Shown here one piece after another: positions 1-10,639 of a stretch of DNA of 64,000 bases. Each line of letters starts with the position of its first letter. Positions within the stretch are counted from its first letter, which is position 1. The notes under the pieces are model-generated. The model saw only the letters and a program-made list of their open reading frames with translations, had not been told where the DNA came from and did not search any database. Origin of the DNA: JAEUMG01 sp963805405 (lineage in GTDB: Bacteria > Pseudomonadota > Alphaproteobacteria > Rhizobiales > Aestuariivirgaceae); NCBI GenBank assembly GCA_963805405.1, contig CAWDUC010000013.1:62001-126000 (forward strand). Reading direction: 5' to 3'. Position numbers and translations under genes: made by a program.

Positions 1-262
1 CTGCGTCGCGCTGGATCAGATCGATCGCGACATCATAACCGCCGATTTCCTTGAGACAGGCTTCGCCGAACATGTCGCCGCCGGTGCGGGCAATGAAGTT
101 GACGGCGCTGCCGAGCCGGCGCGCCGCGACCGCCTGGTTGGCGCCCTTGCCGCCCAATCCGATCTTGTAGCCCGAGCCATGCAGGGTCTCGCCAGGCTTC
201 GGCAGATGTTCGAGATAGGCGACGACATCGCAATTGATGCTGCCGAAGACCGCGATGCTCAT
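1..262 (-). CDS. rbsK: Ribokinase / PfkB-family sugar kinase, N-terminal part
   Basis: About 87 codons of a gene whose start (ATG at 262) lies in the window and whose rest runs off the left edge. The protein opens with MSIAVFGSINCDVVAYLEH, followed by PKPGET and a glycine-rich GGKGANQAVAA segment. This is the first PfkB signature, which shapes the sugar-binding site of ribokinases. The family phosphorylates ribose or a related sugar or nucleoside with ATP in the cytoplasm. The C-terminal catalytic aspartate region is not visible, so the substrate cannot be fixed; other PfkB kinases remain possible. Confidence 0.85.
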   Translation of the reverse strand, partial: MSIAVFGSINCDVVAYLEHLPKPGETLHGSGYKIGLGGKGANQAVAARRLGSAVNFIARTGGDMFGEACLKEIGGYDVAIDLIQRDA

Positions 263-332
263 AGTCCCGTCACTCCGCAATTTCATTCAAGACTGGCAAA
301 TCTGCGTTGCGCTAGGCACAGCGTCAACCGAC

Positions 333-930
333 ATGACCCTCGATCAGATCATCGCCTTCGCCATCATTCGCAGCGGTCGCGGCGGGAACGCCGGGCCCCA
401 GCAATGCCATGCTGACGGCGGTCGGCGCCGATGTCGGGTGGCGGCGCGGCCTGCCTTGTCTCTTCGGTGTCGCGGCCGGCATGGGGGCGCTCATTTTCGT
501 CGCAGCCTTCGGACTCGGCGGCGTTCTCCTTGCCTGGCCCATGGCCGTCCCGGCGATGAAAGCCGTGGGCGCGCTCTTTCTGGTCTATCTGGCGTTGAAG
601 ATCGCGACGTCCACCGCCGCACCGCGCGAGAGCGAGCAGCGTAGTGTCGGCTTTTGGGCCGCAGCCGGATTTCAGTGGATCAATCCCAAAGCCTGGATGG
701 CCGGCATGGGCGCCGCAGCCGCAAGCCTCGAGGGCGTCCACGAGAATATCCTGCGGGATTCGGCAATGCTCGGCACGATCTTCGCCGTAACCGCGCTCAT
801 CGTGTGCATTCCCTGGCTCGGCTTCGGATCATTGATCCGCCGCGCATTGATCGATCCGCGTCGGCGGCAACTCTTCAACATGATCATGGGCGGGATGCTC
901 GCTGCATCCGCGATCATGTTTTGGATCTGA
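333..930 (+). CDS. LysE/RhtB-family amino-acid exporter, one frame break
   Basis: An inner-membrane exporter of about 200 residues. Reading from ATG 333 gives MTLDQIIAFAII, then the frame is lost at about 369, where one base appears extra. Removing it gives AAVAAGTPGPSNAML and continues without interruption to the stop at 930. The GTPGPSN motif at the end of the first helix is the LysE/RhtB hallmark. The frame from the internal ATG 409 alone would lack the first helix. Hydrophobic segments follow in the usual pattern. The substrate (amino acid or homoserine lactone type) cannot be told. Another LysE-family protein lies at 26667-27278. Confidence 0.75.
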
Positions 931-939
931 TACTAGAAA

Positions 940-1815
940 CTAACGGGTGGGGACCGGCTTCTCGCCGCGATAATCATAGAAGCCGCGATTGGTCTTGCGG
1001 CCAAGCCAGCCGGCTTCGACATATTTCACGAGCAATGGACACGGGCGATACTTCGAATCCGCCAAGCCCTCGTAAAGGACCTGCATGATCGACAGACACG
1101 TATCGAGGCCGATGAAATCGGCAAGCTCGAGCGGCCCCATGGGATGGCGCGCGCCAAGCTTCATCGCGGTGTCGATGGCTTCGACGTTGCCGACGCCTTC
1201 ATAAAGCGTATAGACCGCCTCGTTGATCATCGGCAGCAGGATGCGGTTGACGATGAAGGCCGGGAAATCCTCCGACACGGCCATGGTCTTCCCAAGGTGG
1301 GTCGAGAATTCCTTCACCGCCGTAAAGGTCTTGTCGTCGGTGGCGATGCCGCGAATGAGTTCGACCAGTTCCATGACCGGCACGGGATTCATGAAATGAA
1401 TGCCCATGAATTTTTCCGGACGATCGGTGGTGGCGGCAAGCCTGGTAATCGAAATCGACGAGGTATTGGTGCCAAGGATCGCATGCTCGGCGAGATGCGG
1501 ACAGACGCCAGCATAGATCTTGCGCTTGACGCTTTCGTCTTCGATGGCGGATTCGATCACCAGATCGCAATCCGACAAATCCTCATAGGAAGGGGCCTTG
1601 CGGATGCGCGCCAAGGCGGCATCGCGCTCGCCCTCGGACAATTTGCCGGACTTCACGCGCCGGGCAAGATTGCCGTTGATTGTGGCGAGGCCGGCCTCGA
1701 CCCGGTCGGGAGAAATGTCGTTAAGCGCTACGTCATAGCCGGCAAGGGCGCAAACATGGGCGATGCCGTTGCCCATCTGACCGGCGCCGATAACGCCGAC
1801 TTTCGAGATTCGCAT
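940..1815 (-). CDS. hbd: 3-hydroxybutyryl-CoA dehydrogenase
   Basis: A 291-residue cytoplasmic enzyme that interconverts 3-hydroxybutyryl-CoA and acetoacetyl-CoA with NAD(P). The N-terminus has the dinucleotide-binding fold (VGVIGAGQMGNGIA, residues 6-19). The middle carries the catalytic GIHFMNPVPVMELVE motif with its histidine, and the C-terminal helical domain includes HPMGPLELADFIGLD. Length equals that of the stand-alone short 3HCDH proteins. It lies about 140 bp downstream of etfA on the same strand. ETF takes electrons from acyl-CoA dehydrogenases, so a role in short-chain acyl-CoA oxidation or butyrate/PHB metabolism fits. Confidence 0.93.
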   Translation of the reverse strand: MRISKVGVIGAGQMGNGIAHVCALAGYDVALNDISPDRVEAGLATINGNLARRVKSGKLSEGERDAALARIRKAPSYEDLSDCDLVIESAIEDESVKRKIYAGVCPHLAEHAILGTNTSSISITRLAATTDRPEKFMGIHFMNPVPVMELVELIRGIATDDKTFTAVKEFSTHLGKTMAVSEDFPAFIVNRILLPMINEAVYTLYEGVGNVEAIDTAMKLGARHPMGPLELADFIGLDTCLSIMQVLYEGLADSKYRPCPLLVKYVEAGWLGRKTNRGFYDYRGEKPVPTR

Positions 1816-1956
1816 TTCGTCTAGTACCTGCTTGATAAAGGCGAGGGAGCCTATATCGCGCTCAATCCGTGGGCAAGTGCATTTCGCATGTGCGAAAGGA
1901 TTAGGCAGGCCTCCGTCCGGCGCGGCTTTTCCCGCGCCGGCAGGTCATATCAAGGA

Positions 1957-2899
1957 TTATTTACCAAGCTTGGCGAGTTCGGCCTCAAGCTCCGGGACAG
2001 CCTGGAAGAGGTCGGCAACCAAGCCATAATCGGCAACCTGGAAGATCGGGGCTTCTTCGTCCTTGTTGATGGCGACGATGACCTTCGAATCCTTCATGCC
2101 GGCCAAATGCTGGATGGCGCCGGAAATGCCGACCGCAATATACAAGATCGGGCGCGACGACCTTGCCGGTCTGGCCAACCTGGTAGTCGTTCGGCACATA
2201 GCCCGCATCGACGGCGGCGCGCGATGCGCCGACGGCCGCGCCAAGCTTGCGCGCCAGGGTGTCGAGCAGTTTGAAGTTCTCGCCATTCTGCATGCCGCGG
2301 CCGCCCGATACGATGATCTTGGCGGAGGTCAGTTCGGGGCGATCCGATACCGAGAGGTTCTCGCTTTCATAGACCGAAAGACCAGGATCGGCGGGTGCCG
2401 ATATTTTCTCGATCGGCGCCGAGCCGCCATCGCCGGTTCCCTGAAACGCGGCCGTGCGCACGGTGATCACCTTCTTCGCATCGCCCGATTGCACCGTCTG
2501 CACGGCATTGCCGGCATAGACGAGGCGCACGAATGTATCAGGCGAAACGACTTCGGAAATGTCGGAGATCTGCATCACGTCAAGCAGAGCCGCAACGCGC
2601 GGCATGTAGTTCTTGCCGTTGGTGGTGGCCGGCGCGACGATATGCTCGTACGGCCCGGCCTGTGCGACGATCAATGCGGCCATGGGCTCGGCCAGCGGAC
2701 GATCGAGATAGGGCGCCTCGCAATGCAGCACTTTCTTGACGCCAGCCAGCTTGGCGGCCTCGGCGGCGGCGCCATCGGCGTTGTTGCCGGCCACCAGCAC
2801 ATGAATATCCGCGCCAATCTTGGCTGCAGCGGTCAATGCCTTGTGGGTTGCATCTTTCACATGCGCATTGTCGTGTTCGGCGATGAGAAGCACCGTCAT
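1957..2899 (-). CDS. etfA: Electron transfer flavoprotein alpha subunit, one frame break
   Basis: ETF-alpha binds FAD and passes electrons from acyl-CoA and other flavoprotein dehydrogenases to ETF-quinone oxidoreductase. The reading frame from ATG 2899 (MTVLLIAEHDNAHVKD) is intact through the SGGRGMQ motif, a classic FAD-site element. It breaks at about 2143, where one base is extra. The next frame then supplies the conserved GISGAIQHLAGMKDSKVIVA FAD-binding segment and ends at 1957. Repaired length is about 313 residues, normal for the family. It follows etfB with two bases between the coding regions. The break is more likely a sequence error than decay. Confidence 0.92.
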
Positions 2900-2901
2900 G
2901 A

Positions 2902-3651
2902 TCAGATCACTCCCGCTTCATTCTTGAGTTTCTCGACGAGTTCTGAGACCGACTTCACCTTGACGCCAGCCTGGCGCTTGGGCGGCTCGACGGTCGTGAC
3001 GACCTTGAGGCGCGGCGCGACATCGACGCCGTAATCGGCAGGGCTCTTCTCCTCGAGCGGCTTCTTCTTCGCCTTCATGATGTTGGGAAGCGAGGCATAG
3101 CGCGGCTGGTTGAGACGAAGGTCGGTGGTCATGATCAAGGGGAGTTTCACCTTGATGGTCTGGAGCCCACCGTCGATCTCGCGCGTCACATTGGCATTGT
3201 CGCCGTTGATCTCGAGCTTGGAAGCAAAGGTCGCCTGGGCCCAGCCGAGAAGTGCTGCCAGCATCTGGCCGGTCTGGTTGCAGTCATCGTCGATCGCCTG
3301 CTTGCCGAGAATGACGATTTGCGGCTGCTCAGCGGCGATCACGCCTTTGAGGATCTTGGCGACGCCCAGCGGTTCCACATAGCTATCACTCTTGACCAGG
3401 ATGCCGCGGTCGGCGCCCATGGCGAGTGCCGTGCGGATGGTTTCCTGGGCCTGCTGCGGGCCGATCGAGACGGCGATGATTTCCGTCGCCTTGCCGGCCT
3501 CCTTGAGACGCACCGCTTCTTCGACGCCGATTTCGTCGAAGGGGTTCATCGACATTTTGACGTTGGCCAGTTCGACGCCCGAGCCGTCGGCCTTGACCCT
3601 GATCTTGACGTTGTAATCGACCACCCGCTTAACGGCGACCAGTACTTTCAT
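2902..3651 (-). CDS. etfB: Electron transfer flavoprotein beta subunit
   Basis: A 249-residue partner of EtfA, carrying the AMP-binding part of the heterodimer. The start chosen is ATG 3651 (MKVLVAVKRVVDYNVKIRVK), the family's canonical N-terminus; an in-frame start upstream at 3696 would add 15 unrelated residues. Recognisable features are KMSMNPFDEIGVEEAVRLKE, the GKQAIDDDCNQTGQMLA stretch that contributes to AMP binding, and a C-terminal arm rich in Lys and Glu. It is first in an etfB-etfA-hbd run on the minus strand. No frame breaks are visible. Confidence 0.95.
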   Translation of the reverse strand: MKVLVAVKRVVDYNVKIRVKADGSGVELANVKMSMNPFDEIGVEEAVRLKEAGKATEIIAVSIGPQQAQETIRTALAMGADRGILVKSDSYVEPLGVAKILKGVIAAEQPQIVILGKQAIDDDCNQTGQMLAALLGWAQATFASKLEINGDNANVTREIDGGLQTIKVKLPLIMTTDLRLNQPRYASLPNIMKAKKKPLEEKSPADYGVDVAPRLKVVTTVEPPKRQAGVKVKSVSELVEKLKNEAGVI

Positions 3652-3778
3652 GAAGGACGCTCCCAAGGACCGCCGGGGTTTCGCGGCGGTGCACAAAAAG
3701 TGGCCGGAACCTAGTGACCGGCATGGCTCAAGTCAATTCCAAGACCGGCATGGCTATGCCGCAAGCGACAGCACGGTT

Positions 3779-4465
3779 TCAGCGGGCCGGCCTTACCAAA
3801 AGTCTGGAGCGCAGGAGGTAGGTCAAAGATGCCCCGACAAGGAAGCCGCCAATATGCGCCCACCAGGCGACATCCGTGTCATCCTTTCCGGCAAGGAAAA
3901 GGCTGATGATCTGGAAGGCGAACCAACCCAGGAGGACCCATAGGGCGGAAATCCGCAATGGTATCCGCATCAATAACAGGATCCATATGCGTGCCTTCGG
4001 AAACAGGACGACATAGGAGCCGAGGATGCCCGACACCGCAGCGGAAGCGCCGATCAAGGGCATATGCGATGAAGGCTGCAAGAACACATGCGTCAATGCG
4101 CCGGCGATGCCGCAAATGAGGTAGAAGACGAGGAAGCCCCAAGGACCAAACGCATCCTCGACATTGTCGGCGAAGACCCAAAGAAACAGCATGTTCGAGA
4201 TAAGATGCAGCCAGCCGGCATGCAGGAACATATAGGTGATGAGGGTCAGGGGTTCCGGCACCGGATGATAGCCCGGCAACATGACCCCGCTCGTCAGCTC
4301 CGCCGGTACTATGCCGTAGCCTGCGGCGATCAATGCGAAAGTGGCATCGCTCTCAAAGGCATCGGTGGTGAGAAACAATACGATATTGGCGATGATCACG
4401 GCCGCCGTCATGTATTGGAAGCGGATGACCCGCAATGGCGTGTCGTCATGCAATGGCACGAACAT
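3779..4465 (-). CDS. Rhomboid-family intramembrane serine protease
   Basis: A 228-residue membrane protein with the rhomboid fold. The catalytic serine lies in GASAAVSG (Ser141) and the catalytic histidine in WWAHIGG (His204). LHAGWLHLISNM around residues 81-92 is the typical H-x3-H-x2-N element of the family, and six hydrophobic segments are visible. Rhomboids cleave membrane proteins inside the bilayer; the substrate here is unknown. The start ATG 4465 overlaps the stop of the upstream adenosyltransferase by one base (TGATG type), which implies co-translation and excludes the longer frame that reads through that gene. Confidence 0.92.
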   Translation of the reverse strand: MFVPLHDDTPLRVIRFQYMTAAVIIANIVLFLTTDAFESDATFALIAAGYGIVPAELTSGVMLPGYHPVPEPLTLITYMFLHAGWLHLISNMLFLWVFADNVEDAFGPWGFLVFYLICGIAGALTHVFLQPSSHMPLIGASAAVSGILGSYVVLFPKARIWILLLMRIPLRISALWVLLGWFAFQIISLFLAGKDDTDVAWWAHIGGFLVGASLTYLLRSRLLVRPAR

Positions 4466-5049
4466 CAGCGATTGGCGCCCTTGACCCAGAGCACGTCGCC
4501 CGGCCCTCGCGCATTCACCCAGCGGCTGGCGACGAAGAAGAAATCGGAAAGACGATTGATGAAGGTGAGTGCCGGTTCGGAAACAATCTGCCCGGGTTCG
4601 CGGCTCAGGGCCACCATCAGGCGTTCGGCGCGGCGCGACACCGTGCGGCTCAGATGAAGATGAGCCGCGGCTGGGTGTCCGCCGGGTAGCACGAAGGACC
4701 GCAGTGGCTCGAGCAGGGCATTGAGTTCGTCGATCTCGGTTTCGAGCCGCGTCGTCTGCGCGGGCACGATACGCAATGGCTCGTAGCCTAAATCCTTGCC
4801 GGTATCCGGCACGCAAAGATCGGCGCCGAGGTCAAAAAGATCATTCTGGATACGGGCCAGCATGGCATCGAGCTTGGCGAGATCAGGCGTGCCCGTGTGA
4901 AGCCGAGCGATGCCCACGGTCGCATTTGTTTCATCCACCGTGCCGTAGGCTTCGATGCGCAGGTCGCTCTTGGCGACACGCTCGCCCGAGCCCAAGGCCG
5001 TGTCGCCGCGATCGCCGGTGCGCGTATAGATGCGGTTGAGAACGACCAC
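4465..5049 (-). CDS. pduO: Cob(I)alamin adenosyltransferase, PduO type
   Basis: An enzyme of about 194 residues that transfers the adenosyl group of ATP to cob(I)alamin, making adenosylcobalamin. The N-terminal NRIYTRTGDRGDTALGSG is the PduO-family ATP-site signature. The conserved TVSRRAERLMVAL and NRLSDFFFVASRW helices are also present. I chose GTG 5049, preceded by GGGAG about eight bases upstream. The ATG at 5082 lies inside a palindromic repeat and would add a non-conserved tail. It overlaps the rhomboid gene by one base. No cobalamin riboswitch is visible upstream. Confidence 0.9.
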   Translation of the reverse strand: MVVLNRIYTRTGDRGDTALGSGERVAKSDLRIEAYGTVDETNATVGIARLHTGTPDLAKLDAMLARIQNDLFDLGADLCVPDTGKDLGYEPLRIVPAQTTRLETEIDELNALLEPLRSFVLPGGHPAAAHLHLSRTVSRRAERLMVALSREPGQIVSEPALTFINRLSDFFFVASRWVNARGPGDVLWVKGANR

Positions 5050-5077
5050 GCTAGGTGCTCCCGTGCGGGCCCGGTCC

Positions 5078-5173
5078 GTCATCCCGGCGAAAGCCGGGAT
5101 CCATGTCTCCGTTGCGCGAGACTTTCAGGATCATCGTGACTGAACCATGGATCCCGGCTTTCGCCGGGATGAC
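5078..5173. repeat. Palindromic intergenic element with 28-bp inverted arms
   Basis: Two perfect 28-bp arms, 5078-5105 and 5146-5173, are inverted around a 40-bp spacer. Each arm also folds on itself as ATCCCGGC-GAAA-GCCGGGAT, so the whole can form either two hairpins or one long cruciform. No coding sequence or transposase is present. Related GTCAYCCCGGC-type elements recur near 34992-35206. This resembles the short palindromic repeats common in rhizobial genomes. Confidence 0.85.
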
Positions 5174-5219
5174 GAAAACTGTGAATCTGCTTTCGTCTAT
5201 CGCTTCAACCGATCCAACG

Positions 5220-7739
5220 CTACTCGTTTCTGAGCAATGGCCCCGGCTTGGCGGTGAGCGCCCGCCAGGTGGCTGCGAGGCCCGCAGCGATGGTGATCGC
5301 CATTGCGACAAGCGCGGTCAGGATCGCCGTTCCAGGCGAGAACTGCCATGGCATTTCAAGAATCCAGTACGCCAAGAACCACGCGGCGATCGAGCCGACG
5401 GCGATGCCGAAAATTGCGGCTGCCAGCCCCAGGACAGCATATTCGGCGATGAAGGCCTGGATCAGTTGCCGGCGCGTCGCACCATAGGTCTTGAGCACGA
5501 CGGCATCATAGATGCGGCCCGAGAGCCCGGCGGCCAGCGCGCCCGCCAGGACCAGCACACCCGTGATGAGGGTGAGGGCATTGGCGCCGCGGATCGCCGC
5601 CAGCATCTTTCCCAGCAGTTCACTCACCGTGTCGATCGCATCCTTGACGCGCACCGCGGTCACGCTCGGAAAGGCACGTGCGACCTCATTCAGGAGCTTT
5701 GCTTCATCGCCGCCCTGCATTTCGACGGTGACGAGAAAATGATGCGGCGCGCCTTTGAGGGTGGACGGCGTGAACACCATCAGGAAGTTGATGCCGAGCG
5801 AGCGCCAGTTGACGCTCCTGAAATTGGCGATCTTTGCGGTGATGTCGCGGCCCAGCACATTGACGGTGACAGTGTCGCCGATCTTCAAGCCCAAACCTTC
5901 AGCCACTTCGCCGACGAAGGAAACCAAGGGTGGTCCGTCATAGTCCTTTGGCCACCATTCGCCTTCGATGAGCTTCGAGCCTTCCGGCAAAGTCTCGGCA
6001 TAGGTGAGGCCACGATCGCCACGCAAGGCCCAGGCGGCATCAGGAGTTGCCTTGATCCCGCTCGCCTCTGTGTCGTTGAGCTTGGCGATGCGGCCGCGCA
6101 GCATCGGTGCGGTCTCGATATGGGATACGCCCGGTGCCGCCTTCACCTTGTCGACAAAGGCCGGCAGTTCGTCGTTGCGCACATCGAGAAAGAAGAAGGC
6201 AGGGGCTCGTTCGGGCAACCCCGACTGAAGTTCCGTGACGATGGTGCGATCGGTCAGCGCAAGAGTAACGAACAATGTCAATCCGAGCCCCAGCGCGAGT
6301 ATCACCGATTGGGTGGCAGCACCTGGCCGATAAAGATTGGAAATGGCATAGCGCAGGATCGGCGATTTCGGCTTGGGCATGATCGCCGCGATGCGGACGA
6401 TGGCATAGGCGAGACCCAGCAGAATGACGAAGCTTCCGGCAAGACCGCCGAGATAGCTCAAGGTCACGCGGCGGTCGTCGAAGTTCATGAATACGAGAAG
6501 CGCGATCAGCCCGAGTGCCGCTGCAATCGCCGCCAGGTCGACGAATGCAGGCCAGCCGGAAACATGCGCGATGCGATGCCGGAACAAGGCCGATGCCGGA
6601 ACGCGCCTGGTACGCGCCAGCGGCCACAGCGCAAAAGCGATCGTCACCAGAAACCCATAGGCCGCGGCGGTCATGAGCGGCAGGGGTTCGATGCGATTCG
6701 AGATCGGCAAGGGAAGGATGTCGCGCAGGAATGACTGCGCCAAGGGTGGAACCATTGCGCCGGCCAATACGCCCATCGCGATCGCCAACACTGCGACCAG
6801 GATAATCTCCGTGAGATAGATACCGAAGACGGTGCGCGATGGTGCGCCCAGGCATTTGAGCGTTGCAATGGTCGAAGTGCGTCGGTTGACGAAGGCCGAG
6901 ACGGCATTGGCGATGCCGGCGCCGCCGACGATCAATGCTGTCAAGCCGACAAGCGTCATGAAGTAGCCGAGCCGTTCGATGAAATTCTCGGTGCCCGCTG
7001 CGGCCTTTTCGCGCGTGCGGACCCTCCAGCCGGCATCGGGAAAATCCTTCTCCGCCGCGGCTTCGATCGCCCGCACGTCGTCGATCGAAGCGTCATTGCG
7101 GAAGTTTCACACGATAGCGCCAGGTGATGAGGCTTCCGGGTTGGATAAGGCCGGTCTCCTGCAATGCGGCATCGCTCAGAATGATGCGCGGGCCCAGCAC
7201 GATGCCGTCGGAAATCCGATCCGGCTCATTGGCGATCAAACCGCGCAGAACGACTTCGCTGGTGCCGATCTTGATCTTGTCGCCGGCCTTGATGCCAAGC
7301 CGGCCGAGCAGAAGTTCATCGACAACAGCGCCGTAGAATCCATCTCGTTTTGCAAGTGCCGTCTTGAGGTCGCCGCCACCGGTAATCTCAAGCGTGCCAT
7401 AGAGCGGATAGAGATCATCGACCGCCTTGGCTTCGATCAAGGTCGTGGCTTCGCCAGCCACCGCCATGGCCCGCAAAGTTGCGATGCGACTGACTTCACC
7501 CTTGCTGTCGGTGAATGTGAGTTCTTGCGGCGAAGCTTGTCTGTGGACCAGCGAAAATTCGACATCGCCGCCAAGCAGCGGCTGGCCCTGTTCTTCGATG
7601 CCGCGCTCGATTGCCGCCGAAAGGCTGCCGATCATGGCAATTGCAGCGGTGCCGAGCGCGAGGCAGGTGAGAAAGATCCAGAAGCCTTGAAGGCCTGAGC
7701 GCAGATCGCGCCAGGCGAAGCGAAAATAGAGCGGCAAGT

Positions 7740-7743
<4 letters not shown>
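5220..7743 (-). CDS. YbbP-like FtsX/MacB-fold ABC transporter permease, one frame break
   Basis: An inner-membrane permease of about 840 residues once repaired. ATG 7743 starts an N-terminal anchor helix (FWIFLTCLALGTAAIAM) followed by a periplasmic domain. At about 7098 one extra base shifts the frame (stop after RVKLPQ). The next frame continues with a four-helix FtsX core, a second periplasmic domain and a second FtsX core to 5220. Two FtsX repeats in one chain match the YbbP/lysophospholipase-L1 export family. Its ATP four bases overlap the ATPase gene. The same ybbA-ybbP arrangement divergent from tesA occurs in Escherichia coli. The transported substrate is unknown. Confidence 0.88.
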
Positions 7744-8421
<678 letters not shown>

Positions 8422-8504
8422 GGGGAGGGTAGATGGGGCTGACCAACGCTACTTGTCCAGCACGGCGCCTTGCGGTTCGCGCATTTGCTTCCTAATTGGG
8501 CAGG

Positions 8505-9135
8505 ATGATCCGCCGCACGTTGCTTGCTCTGGTGTTGTTCTTCTCCTCCGTTGCCAGCTTTTGCCGCAAGAAACGATCACGGTTCTCGCCTTTGGCGACA
8601 GCCTGACGGCAGGATTGGGTGTCGATCCGCAAAGCGCCTTTCCGGTCAAGCTCGAGGCCGCGCTCAAGTCCCGTGGGCATAATGTCAGGGTGATCAATGC
8701 CGGGGTCTCGGGCGATACGGCGGCGGCTGGGCGTGACCGCCTGGACTGGGTTCTGACCGAGGATATCGATGCGGTGATCGTGGAACTCGGCGCCAATGAC
8801 GCCTTGCGGGGGATGCCGCCCGCTGAAACGCGGAGCGCGCTCGCCGCCATTCTTGAAACGATGAAGCAGCGCAAGCTGCCGGTGCTGCTTGCCGGCATGC
8901 TGGCGCCACGCAATCTCGGGCCCGATTTTGCCGCCGGTTTTGATCCGATCTTCCCCGAACTCGCGAAGCAATTTGGCGTGCATTTACTACCCGTTTTTCC
9001 TCGATGGAGTGGCGACGCGGCCAGACCTCAACCAGGCGGACGGGCTCCACCCCAATCCTTCGGGCGTCGACCGAGATCGTCACCCGAATCACCCCGTCGG
9101 TAGAGAAACTTCTCGCCAGGGTTGCGGCGAAATAG
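8505..9135 (+). CDS. tesA: TesA-like GDSL arylesterase / acyl-CoA thioesterase I, three frame breaks
   Basis: A secreted SGNH hydrolase that cleaves esters and acyl-thioesters. ATG 8505 begins a signal peptide (MIRRTLLALVLFFSSVAS). A base seems missing in the T run at 8559-8562, after which the frame reads LPQETITVLAFGDSLTAGLG (block I, catalytic Ser). GANDALRGMPP (block III) follows. Extra bases at about 8984 and 9072 must be removed to read YYPFFLDGVA and the catalytic DGLHPNPSGVDE block V, ending at 9135. Repaired length is about 210 residues. Three breaks in 630 bp in an otherwise perfect protein point to sequence error. It is divergent from the ybbAP-like genes. Confidence 0.85.
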
Positions 9136-9209
9136 CCCTTTTATTTCGTGCGAATCGCCTTAGCTTAATTGGTGTCGCGACCCGACGACCTTCTCACAGG
9201 AGGCCAGCC

Positions 9210-9752
9210 ATGCCGCGCTTGTTCACCGGGGTGGAAATTCCCCCTGATGTCGCCCTCGACCTCGATTTGATGCGGGGTGGCGTAATCGGAGCCCGTTGGC
9301 TCGATTCCGAAAATTACCACATCACCTTGCGCTTTATCGGCGATATCGAAGTGGGATTGGCGCGCGAAATCGCCTTTGAACTCGAAGGCGTCGAGGCCCG
9401 CCCGTTCCAGTTGCGGCTCAAGACCATCGACACGCTTGGCGGGAACAAGCCGCACAGCATCATCGCTGGTGTCGAGGAAAGTCCGGAATTGCGCCGTCTG
9501 CAGGCCATTCACGAGCGCATCTGCCAGGCGCTCGGGCTTGACGCGGAACCGCGAAAATTCGTCCCGCACGTCACGCTGGCACGGCTACGCGATCCTGATT
9601 TGTCTAGCGTTCACAGGTATTTAGCTTCGCACAGCCTGTATAAATCGAGGCTTTTCGAGGTCGATCGCTTTGTGCTGTTTTCTTCGCGCCCGTCGCGCGG
9701 CGGAGGTCCATATGCGGTTGAAGAGGCCTATTCGCTTGGCGCGGCGCTATAG
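9210..9752 (+). CDS. thpR: RNA 2',3'-cyclic phosphodiesterase (2H family)
   Basis: A 180-residue cytoplasmic protein of the LigT/ThpR family, which opens 2',3'-cyclic phosphates and can join tRNA halves in vitro. The two 2H motifs are visible: HITL at residues 37-40 and HVTL at 120-123. The N-terminus MPRLFTGVEIPPDV is typical. The start ATG 9210 is set by a strong AGGAGG ribosome-binding site six bases upstream, which rules out the longer frame beginning near 8889. No frame break. The C-terminal SSRPSRGGGPYAVEE is also characteristic. Confidence 0.93.
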   Translation: MPRLFTGVEIPPDVALDLDLMRGGVIGARWLDSENYHITLRFIGDIEVGLAREIAFELEGVEARPFQLRLKTIDTLGGNKPHSIIAGVEESPELRRLQAIHERICQALGLDAEPRKFVPHVTLARLRDPDLSSVHRYLASHSLYKSRLFEVDRFVLFSSRPSRGGGPYAVEEAYSLGAAL

Positions 9753-9887
9753 CGGGGAATTTCGATGGCGCGCCGCACAATGGACGCGACGTCCGCGTCA
9801 TGAGATAATCCCTTGAGTGCAACTTGAAATTTCCGATTCCGTGCCTACATCATCGCACGATTTCTAAAGTCTCTGGAGGGAGCAAGA

Positions 9888-10616
9888 ATGGCTGACTATC
9901 GTTATCAAACCCAGACCCCCGGTCAGGTCGGCACACGCGCCGAAATCGATCAAGGTCTCCGGTCCTATATGCTGGGCGTCTACAACTACATGGCGCTGGG
10001 CGTTGCCATTACGGCGATCATTGCGCTCGCCGTATCCCGCAGCCCGGAGGCTACGCAGGCGGTCGGCTCGCTTTCGTGGGTATTTTTCCTCGGCATTCTC
10101 GCCATGGGTTTCTTTGCTCCACGGATGATTTTCTCCGGCAATACCGCCATGGCGCACGCCGCCTATTGGGGTTATGTCGCGCTTTGGGGCCTCGGTATTG
10201 CGCCGCTGATCCATCACTATCTGAGTGTCGACAGCTCGATCCTCGTACAGGCCTTTGGCATCACCGCAGTAACCTTCGGCGCCACGAGCCTTGCCGGATA
10301 TGTCACCAAGCGTGACCTTTCGGGCTTTGGCGCCTTCTTCATGATGGCCTCGATCGGCATCATCATCGCCATGCTGGTGAATGTGTTCTTCATCCAGAGT
10401 TCGATGATGAGCCTCATCACCTCGGTCATCGTGGTTCTGCTCTTTGCAGGCGTCACCGCCTACGAGACCCAGCAGATCAAGGAGATGTATTACGCGGGCG
10501 ATGCGCCGGGCGTGGCCAAGGGCAAGTCGATCTTCGGCGCCTTCATGCTCTATGGCAGCTTCATCACGCTGTTCGTGCACATCCTGAACATTCTTGGGAT
10601 CATGCGCAGCAACTAA
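9888..10616 (+). CDS. Bax inhibitor-1 / YccA-family membrane protein
   Basis: A 242-residue inner-membrane protein with about seven hydrophobic helices and a short polar N-terminus (MADYRYQTQTPGQVG). The family is related to eukaryotic Bax inhibitor-1 and to E. coli YbhL/YccA, some of which act as pH-dependent calcium leak channels or modulate FtsH. The C-terminal YETQQIKEMY motif carries the conserved family residues. A GGAGGGAGC ribosome-binding site precedes ATG 9888. A strong terminator follows the stop, so it is probably monocistronic. Confidence 0.9.
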   Translation: MADYRYQTQTPGQVGTRAEIDQGLRSYMLGVYNYMALGVAITAIIALAVSRSPEATQAVGSLSWVFFLGILAMGFFAPRMIFSGNTAMAHAAYWGYVALWGLGIAPLIHHYLSVDSSILVQAFGITAVTFGATSLAGYVTKRDLSGFGAFFMMASIGIIIAMLVNVFFIQSSMMSLITSVIVVLLFAGVTAYETQQIKEMYYAGDAPGVAKGKSIFGAFMLYGSFITLFVHILNILGIMRSN

Positions 10617-10639
10617 GCCTGCCCGTACACGGCACAAGA

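Noticed and set aside
4465..5049. A cobalamin riboswitch upstream of the adenosyltransferase
   Set aside because: The region upstream is filled by the palindromic repeat; no B12-box-like conserved stretch is visible.
5078..5173. An insertion sequence
   Set aside because: Inverted arms are present but there is no transposase and the spacer is only 40 bp.
5055..6734. A 559-codon open frame on the plus strand opposite the ybbP-like permease
   Set aside because: It is a shadow of a GC-rich gene: the protein is low in hydrophobic order, rich in Arg, Gln and Asp, and matches no family, while the opposite strand encodes a complete FtsX permease.
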